DNA of 64,000 nt from Marinobacter lutaoensis (lineage in GTDB: Bacteria; Pseudomonadota; Gammaproteobacteria; Pseudomonadales; Oleiphilaceae). This document shows positions 59,557 through 64,000 of the stretch, piece by piece (the first letter of the stretch is position 1; every line of letters starts with the position of its first letter). The translations under genes and the position numbers were made by a program. The notes below the pieces were generated by a model. The model was not told the origin of the DNA and ran no database searches. It was given only the letters and a program-made list of their open reading frames with translations. The DNA is taken from contig NZ_MSCW01000001.1 of the NCBI RefSeq assembly GCF_001981305.1, forward strand, positions 1-64,000, in the 5' to 3' direction.

Positions 59557-60567
59557 TCAGGGTTTGGTGGCGATGACCGTGGCCCGCTTGGGGCCGGGGT
59601 AGCCCTCGAGGGTCCGGGATGGGTCGGCCGGATCCAGGAAATCCCTTAGAGAGTTGAAGCGCATCCAGTCGGTGCTGCGCTGCTCCTCGGGAGTGGTCAC
59701 CGTGACATCGACCACCCGGGCGTCCCGGAAGCCGGTACGCTGGAGCCAGCGCAGGAGCGTGTCGCAGCTGGGCAGGAACCAGACGTTGCGCATTTGCGCG
59801 TAGCGGTCCTCCGGCATCAGGGTGTAACCCTCCGGGCCGTCGACCACCAGGGTTTCCAGCACCAGTTCACCGCCCCGGCGCAGGGTGCCCTTGAGTTCCA
59901 GCAGGTGGTCGATCGGGGAGCGGCGGTGATACAGCACTCCCATGGAAAAGGTGGTGTCAAAGGCCTCCAGGTCCGCCGGCAGATCCTCCATTCGCACCGG
60001 CAGCAGATCCACCGGCACCTCCCCCAGATAGCGTTTGACGCTCAAAAATTGGAACAGGAACAGCAGGCCCGGATCGATGCCGACGACCCGCCGGGCGCCA
60101 GCGCCGTACATCCGCCAGCAGTGGTAGCCCGAGCCGCAACCGACGTCGAGCACTTGGCGGTCGCGCAGGTCCGACAGGTGGGGGGCCACCCGTTGCCATT
60201 TCCAGTCTGAGCGCCACTCGGTATCGATGAAGGTGTCGAAAAACCGGAACGGGCCCTTGCGCCAGGGCATCAGGCCCCGCAGCCCCCGCTCCAGGCGCTC
60301 CGCCTGGGCCCCGGACAGGGCAGCGTCCCGGCTGAGGGTGACGGTATCGGTGTCGAAGCTGGCCCGGACGCCGTCGAGCTCCGGCAGTGTCGCCAGGGCT
60401 TCCAGCCATCGGGGCAGGTCGCCGTGGGGGTTCTCGTCGAAGCGGTACCGGAGCTGAGTGTTCAGCTGCTGGACCCAGTCCGGCCGTCCCTGGGCGGCGA
60501 GGTCGGCAAACAGCGCCTGGAACTGGCGCCGCCAGTCGAAGGACGGTGTCGTGGCTACGGTCGTCAT
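59557..60567 (-). CDS. cmoB: tRNA U34 carboxymethyltransferase
   Basis: The 336-residue enzyme transfers a carboxymethyl group from Cx-SAM to ho5U34 in tRNA. The SAM-type fold motif is [28 protein letters not shown] and the [13 protein letters not shown] end are typical. The frame runs on upstream, but the ATG at 60567 overlapping the cmoA stop (ATGA) and the homologous start set the length. Confidence 0.95.
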   Translation of the reverse strand: MTTVATTPSFDWRRQFQALFADLAAQGRPDWVQQLNTQLRYRFDENPHGDLPRWLEALATLPELDGVRASFDTDTVTLSRDAALSGAQAERLERGLRGLMPWRKGPFRFFDTFIDTEWRSDWKWQRVAPHLSDLRDRQVLDVGCGSGYHCWRMYGAGARRVVGIDPGLLFLFQFLSVKRYLGEVPVDLLPVRMEDLPADLEAFDTTFSMGVLYHRRSPIDHLLELKGTLRRGGELVLETLVVDGPEGYTLMPEDRYAQMRNVWFLPSCDTLLRWLQRTGFRDARVVDVTVTTPEEQRSTDWMRFNSLRDFLDPADPSRTLEGYPGPKRATVIATKP

Positions 60568-61325
60568 GGTGTCTTGATGGCGAGCAGGGAGGTGAAGTTG
60601 AAGCACTGATACCAGAGCAGCACCTGGTCGAAGCCGGCGGCTCGCAGGCGCTCCTGATGCTGTGCCAGGGTTTCCGGTATGAGCACCTGCTCCAGCGCGG
60701 TGCGTTTCTGGCTGATTTCCAGGTCGGAATAGCCGTTGGCGCGCTTGAAAGCGTGGTGCAGCCGCGTCTGGATTTCCTGCTCCTGCTCGGATTCGAAGCA
60801 CAGTTTTTCCGACAGAATCAGCACACCGCCCGGCCGGGTGGCCTCGGCGATGCGCTGGAGCAGGCCGGCCCGCTGTGCCGGGGCAATGAACTGCAGTGTG
60901 AAGTTCAGGGTAGTGACCGAGGCATTGCTCAGCTCGGTGTCGAGGATATCCTCACAGCGCAGGGTTACCGGGACCGGCGAGTCGTCCAGGGCGATGTAAT
61001 GTTCGCAGCGTTCGATCATTGCCGGGGAGTTGTCCACTCCGAACAGGTGGCAGTCGGCAAACGGAATGCCGTGGCGCATGGCCAGGGTGGAGGCGCCGAG
61101 GGAACAGCCCAGATCGTAGCAGTGGGAGCCGGGTTGCGCGTACTGCTCGGTGATTACTTCAATCATTGGGATGATGGTGGTGTAGCCCGGCACGGAGCGG
61201 CGAATCATGTCGGGGAACACCCGGGCCACCGAGGCGTCGAATCGGAATTCCTCGGGCTTGCGTTCGGTGGCGAACAGACGGTCGGTCGCCTGTTCCGGTG
61301 GCTGGCGCTTGCGGGAATCAGTCAT
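60564..61325 (-). CDS. cmoA: Carboxy-S-adenosyl-L-methionine synthase
   Basis: The 253-residue enzyme makes Cx-SAM from SAM and prephenate for CmoB. Motifs: [30 protein letters not shown] and [10 protein letters not shown]. The start [12 protein letters not shown] at 61325 overlaps the stop of the upstream small gene by eight bases, and the end overlaps cmoB by four, so the three may be one unit. Confidence 0.95.
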   Translation of the reverse strand: MTDSRKRQPPEQATDRLFATERKPEEFRFDASVARVFPDMIRRSVPGYTTIIPMIEVITEQYAQPGSHCYDLGCSLGASTLAMRHGIPFADCHLFGVDNSPAMIERCEHYIALDDSPVPVTLRCEDILDTELSNASVTTLNFTLQFIAPAQRAGLLQRIAEATRPGGVLILSEKLCFESEQEQEIQTRLHHAFKRANGYSDLEISQKRTALEQVLIPETLAQHQERLRAAGFDQVLLWYQCFNFTSLLAIKTP

Positions 61326-61677
61326 CGCCGGGCTCCCTGGCCGGAACTGCCGGTGCCGTGGGAGAGGGCCGGCGGCAGCGCACGCCACGGTTCTTGTAGT
61401 CAACGAGAATGCCCCGGAACGAAGGATCCGCGTCGGCGGCGATGGCCAGGTAGCCATCCTGGCACACCGCGTGCAGCTCCGACGCCTTGGGGGACATTCG
61501 GTAGGGTTCGTCCGGGGTCACATGAACGGCTTGGAAATCGCCCACCGGCACGTGATCCTTGTTGTCCGAGTGGTCGATTTTGCCGGCACTCTCAAGCGCC
61601 AGGACGGTGACCACCACGGTAATCACGGCGGTCAGAATCAGGCTGCGGGCGCTGTAACGGGCTTCGCTTTGGCTCAT
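61318..61677 (-). CDS. Small membrane-anchored protein of unknown function
   Basis: The 119-residue product has one N-terminal membrane helix ([19 protein letters not shown]) and a predicted periplasmic part with two Cys (HAVCQDGY and GVRCRRPS), possibly a disulfide. The start ATG at 61677 has GAGGT upstream. It ends within the first codons of cmoA and so is probably cotranscribed with it. I do not recognise a family. Confidence 0.65.
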   Translation of the reverse strand: MSQSEARYSARSLILTAVITVVVTVLALESAGKIDHSDNKDHVPVGDFQAVHVTPDEPYRMSPKASELHAVCQDGYLAIAADADPSFRGILVDYKNRGVRCRRPSPTAPAVPAREPGDD

Positions 61678-61709
61678 GCCTACCTCGTTGTAACGGTGAG
61701 TGGCGGGTC

Positions 61710-62708
61710 TCAATACTGACCCGGAATATCGATGGCCGGGGCCTGCAGTGCCGCCATCTGCTCGCGCAACGCCAGGATCTGCTCCGACCAGAAACGCGGC
61801 TGCCCGAACCAGGGAAAGTATTTGGGAAAGGCCGGGTCGTCCCAGCGACGGGCCAGCCAGGCGCAGTGCGCGATTTGCCGGTAGCAGCGCAGAGGCTCGA
61901 TCAGGTGCCGCTCCCGGCGGTTGAAGTCCCGGAACATTTCGTAGCCCTCAAGCAGCTCGGCGAGCTGGGCGCCGCGGTCGTTGTCCTCACCGTTGAGCAG
62001 GAGCCACATGTCCTGGATCGCGGGCCCGGACAGGCAGTCGTCCAGATCCACGAACAGCATGTGTTCGTCCCGGCAGAGGATGTTGCCCGCGTGGCAGTCG
62101 CCGTGCAGACGCAGCGCCTCAACCGGGCCCGCCTCGTCGAGCCGGGCGGCGCACAACGCCATCAGGTCGGAGAGGAGGCTGTCCCAGGCTGGACGGAGGT
62201 CCTCGGGAATCCAGGGACCATCGCGCAGGAAACGGTGGTTGGCCTCGAGGCCCGCCAGCAGGTCCAGGGTTGGGCGGTGCTGGAACCGTCGGCGGGCACC
62301 AACAGTATGCAGTTGGCCCAGCCATTGCCCGAGTCGGTATAGGGTGTCAGTGACACTGGTATCCGGGGCCTGTCCGCCCCGCTGTGGGAACACCGCGAAC
62401 CAGAAATCGCCGTGCCGGCCCAGAGTGTCGCCGTCGGCCAGAGGCTGTGGTGCCACCACCGGAATCCCCGCCGCTACGGCTTCCATGCTGAATGTGTGCT
62501 CCTCCCGCAGTGCCGCTTCGCTCCACCGTCCCGGCCGATAAAACTTGGCAATCACCGGTGCGCCTTCGTCGAGACCGACCTGATAGACCCGGTTTTCGTA
62601 GCTGTTAAGGGCGAACAGACGCCCGCTGACCGCAAATCCCTCGGCCTCCAGGGCATCAAGAATGGCGTCCGGGGTAAGTGTATCGTAGGGATGGCTGGCT
62701 TGGTTCAT
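61710..62708 (-). CDS. srkA: Stress-response serine/threonine kinase (SrkA/YihE family)
   Basis: The 332-residue aminoglycoside-phosphotransferase-fold kinase resembles E. coli SrkA (RdoA), which counters stress-induced death. Motifs: LNSYENRVYQVG, the ATP-site VIAKFYRPGRWSEA, catalytic loop LHGDCHAGNIL and metal motif FVDLDDCLSGP. The start MNQASHPYDTLTPDAI matches the E. coli start; an ATG 11 codons earlier is less likely. Confidence 0.9.
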   Translation of the reverse strand: MNQASHPYDTLTPDAILDALEAEGFAVSGRLFALNSYENRVYQVGLDEGAPVIAKFYRPGRWSEAALREEHTFSMEAVAAGIPVVAPQPLADGDTLGRHGDFWFAVFPQRGGQAPDTSVTDTLYRLGQWLGQLHTVGARRRFQHRPTLDLLAGLEANHRFLRDGPWIPEDLRPAWDSLLSDLMALCAARLDEAGPVEALRLHGDCHAGNILCRDEHMLFVDLDDCLSGPAIQDMWLLLNGEDNDRGAQLAELLEGYEMFRDFNRRERHLIEPLRCYRQIAHCAWLARRWDDPAFPKYFPWFGQPRFWSEQILALREQMAALQAPAIDIPGQY

Positions 62709-62854
62709 GAGGCTGCGATCGGCGAAAAACGTGTGCGCCATTATACCCGCTCGGCGTCCGGGCGTAATCCGCGCGATTACGGACGCTCCCGGTTTGACCG
62801 CCCGGTGCTTTGCGCTAATGTGGACAATCCCAAGGAGCGTGCAGGATAGAGCCT

Positions 62855-63973
62855 ATGAGCGAGGAATACCAGGTACAGACCGTGGTGATCGGGGCCGGCG
62901 TGGTTGGCTTGGCGGTGGCTCGGGAACTGGCGCGGCGGGGGCGGGAGGTCCTGCTGCTGGAGGCCGGTAGCCGGTTTGGCGAGGGTATTTCGTCCCGCAA
63001 CAGCGAGGTGATTCACGCCGGTATCTACTACCCTGAGGGGACGCTGAAAGCCCGATTGTGCGTCGAGGGGCGGCAACTGTTGTACACCTATTGCCGGGAA
63101 CATGGGGTTGGTCATCGCCAGTGCGGCAAGTGGATCGTCGCCACCCACGAGGCCCAGCTCGACACCCTGGCCGGGCTTCGGGAAGCCGCTGCGAAAAACG
63201 GCGTGGCTCTGGCGTGGCGGGACGGCGGAGACGTTGCCCGGCGGTTGCCCGGGGTCCGGGTCCGGGCCGCGCTCTGGTCCGCGGCAACCGGGATTGTCGA
63301 CTCGCACGGACTGATGGTGTCGCTGCTGGCGGATCTGGAGGCCGCGGGCGGCCAGCTGGTGCTGCAATCGCCGGTACTGACCGCGGACAGCGGGGCGGGG
63401 CGGCACCGGCTCGAAGTGGGGGGCGCGACGCCCTGCGTGCTGGTGGCGCGCGAGGTAGTGAATGCTGCGGGTCTGGGCGCTCCGGCCCTGGCGGCGCGCT
63501 GGCACGGGCTGCCGCCGGAGCAGCGGCCCCGGCAATGGCTGGCCCGGGGTGTGTACTTCTCTTACACCGGCCGTCATCCGTTCGATAGCCTGATCTACCC
63601 GGTGCCCGAGGTGGGTGGGTTGGGGGTGCACCTGACCCTCGATCTGGCGGGGCAGGCGCGGTTCGGGCCGGATGTCGAATGGATCGAGCGGGAGGACTAC
63701 CGGGTGGACCCGGCGCGAGCCCGGGCGTTTGCCGACGGTATCCGGCGCTGGTGGCCGGCGCTGGACCCCGGCCGTCTGCAGCCGGCCTACGCGGGAATCC
63801 GGCCCAAGCTGACCGGGCCGGACGGCGGCTTTTTCGATTTTCGCATCGACGGTCCGGCGACACACGGGGTGCCGGGGCTGGTCAACCTGTTCGGTATCGA
63901 ATCCCCCGGCCTCACCGCCAGTCTGGCCATTGCTCGGCGGGTGGGGTCACTGCTGGATGTGGCCGCGGACTGA
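62855..63973 (+). CDS. FAD-dependent oxidoreductase, LhgO/L-2-hydroxyglutarate dehydrogenase-like
   Basis: The 372-residue DAO-family flavoprotein starts with the FAD loop VVIGAGVVGLAVARELARRG and has the family segment SSRNSEVIHAGIYYPEGTLKA, close to that of L-2-hydroxyglutarate oxidase, and a C-terminal GLVNLFGIESPGLTASLAI. AGGA is well placed before the ATG. LhgO oxidises L-2-hydroxyglutarate to 2-oxoglutarate, feeding electrons to quinone. Substrate here is inferred from motif resemblance. Confidence 0.85.
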   Translation: MSEEYQVQTVVIGAGVVGLAVARELARRGREVLLLEAGSRFGEGISSRNSEVIHAGIYYPEGTLKARLCVEGRQLLYTYCREHGVGHRQCGKWIVATHEAQLDTLAGLREAAAKNGVALAWRDGGDVARRLPGVRVRAALWSAATGIVDSHGLMVSLLADLEAAGGQLVLQSPVLTADSGAGRHRLEVGGATPCVLVAREVVNAAGLGAPALAARWHGLPPEQRPRQWLARGVYFSYTGRHPFDSLIYPVPEVGGLGVHLTLDLAGQARFGPDVEWIEREDYRVDPARARAFADGIRRWWPALDPGRLQPAYAGIRPKLTGPDGGFFDFRIDGPATHGVPGLVNLFGIESPGLTASLAIARRVGSLLDVAAD

Positions 63974-64000
63974 CGGGGGCGGGTGTGCGGGCCAGGGCCC

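Overview
The window is GC-rich, densely coding DNA from a free-living, motile gammaproteobacterium. From roughly 24.7 kb to 59.5 kb the gene order (parE, parC, serB, fimX-like, PilZ-like, psd, motA, motB, rsgA, orn, queG, nnr, tsaE, amiB, mutL, miaA, hfq, hflX, hflK, hflC, hisZ, purA) matches, from memory, a backbone shared by Pseudomonas and its marine relatives. A Marinobacter-like or Pseudomonas-like member is the best guess; the sequence alone does not fix the genus. I see no rRNA, tRNA, insertion sequence, prophage or CRISPR array.

Layout. (1) 1-5 kb: a fragment of an upstream gene, then a minus-strand group: a TRIC-type channel, an AzgA-type purine permease, adenine phosphoribosyltransferase, an FAH-family hydrolase and an ABC1/UbiB-type kinase. 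(2) 5-17 kb: a quinone oxidoreductase-like gene, then a minus-strand cluster whose content and order correspond to the acyclic terpene utilization (atu) genes: acyl-CoA synthetase (atuH), biotin-containing carboxylase subunit (atuF), enoyl-CoA hydratase (atuE), acyl-CoA dehydrogenase (atuD), carboxyltransferase (atuC), SDR (atuB) and DUF1446 protein (atuA). A divergent TetR gene (atuR) and a clear inverted-repeat operator lie at its head. Together they would activate citronellate/geranylate-type acids and carboxylate and hydrate the branched chain so that beta-oxidation can continue. (3) 17-21.4 kb: a three-gene TRAP-type uptake system (TatT-like lipoprotein, periplasmic binding protein, fused membrane subunit) ending in a terminator. 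(4) 21.4-24.6 kb: a lipoprotein subtilisin-like protease translationally coupled to a PrcB-like lipoprotein.

(5) 24.7-42 kb: topoisomerase IV (parE, parC) separated by an EAL phosphodiesterase, cytochrome b561, a YceI protein and a small membrane protein; then serB, a FimX-like degenerate GGDEF/EAL protein, a large PilZ-domain protein, the EF-P module (epmB, efp, epmA) and psd. (6) 42-59.5 kb: the flagellar stator (motA, motB) and a housekeeping block for ribosome assembly, RNA decay, tRNA modification, metabolite repair, cell separation, mismatch repair, riboregulation, protease control, histidine and purine synthesis. (7) 59.5-64 kb: cmoB/cmoA tRNA modification, a small membrane-anchored protein, a SrkA-type stress kinase and an LhgO-like FAD oxidoreductase.

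The least ordinary parts are the atu cluster with its operator, the TatT/TRAP system, the protease/PrcB pair, the structured leader and possible micropeptide around 28 kb, the dyad-covered parC promoter, and the FimX/PilZ pair.
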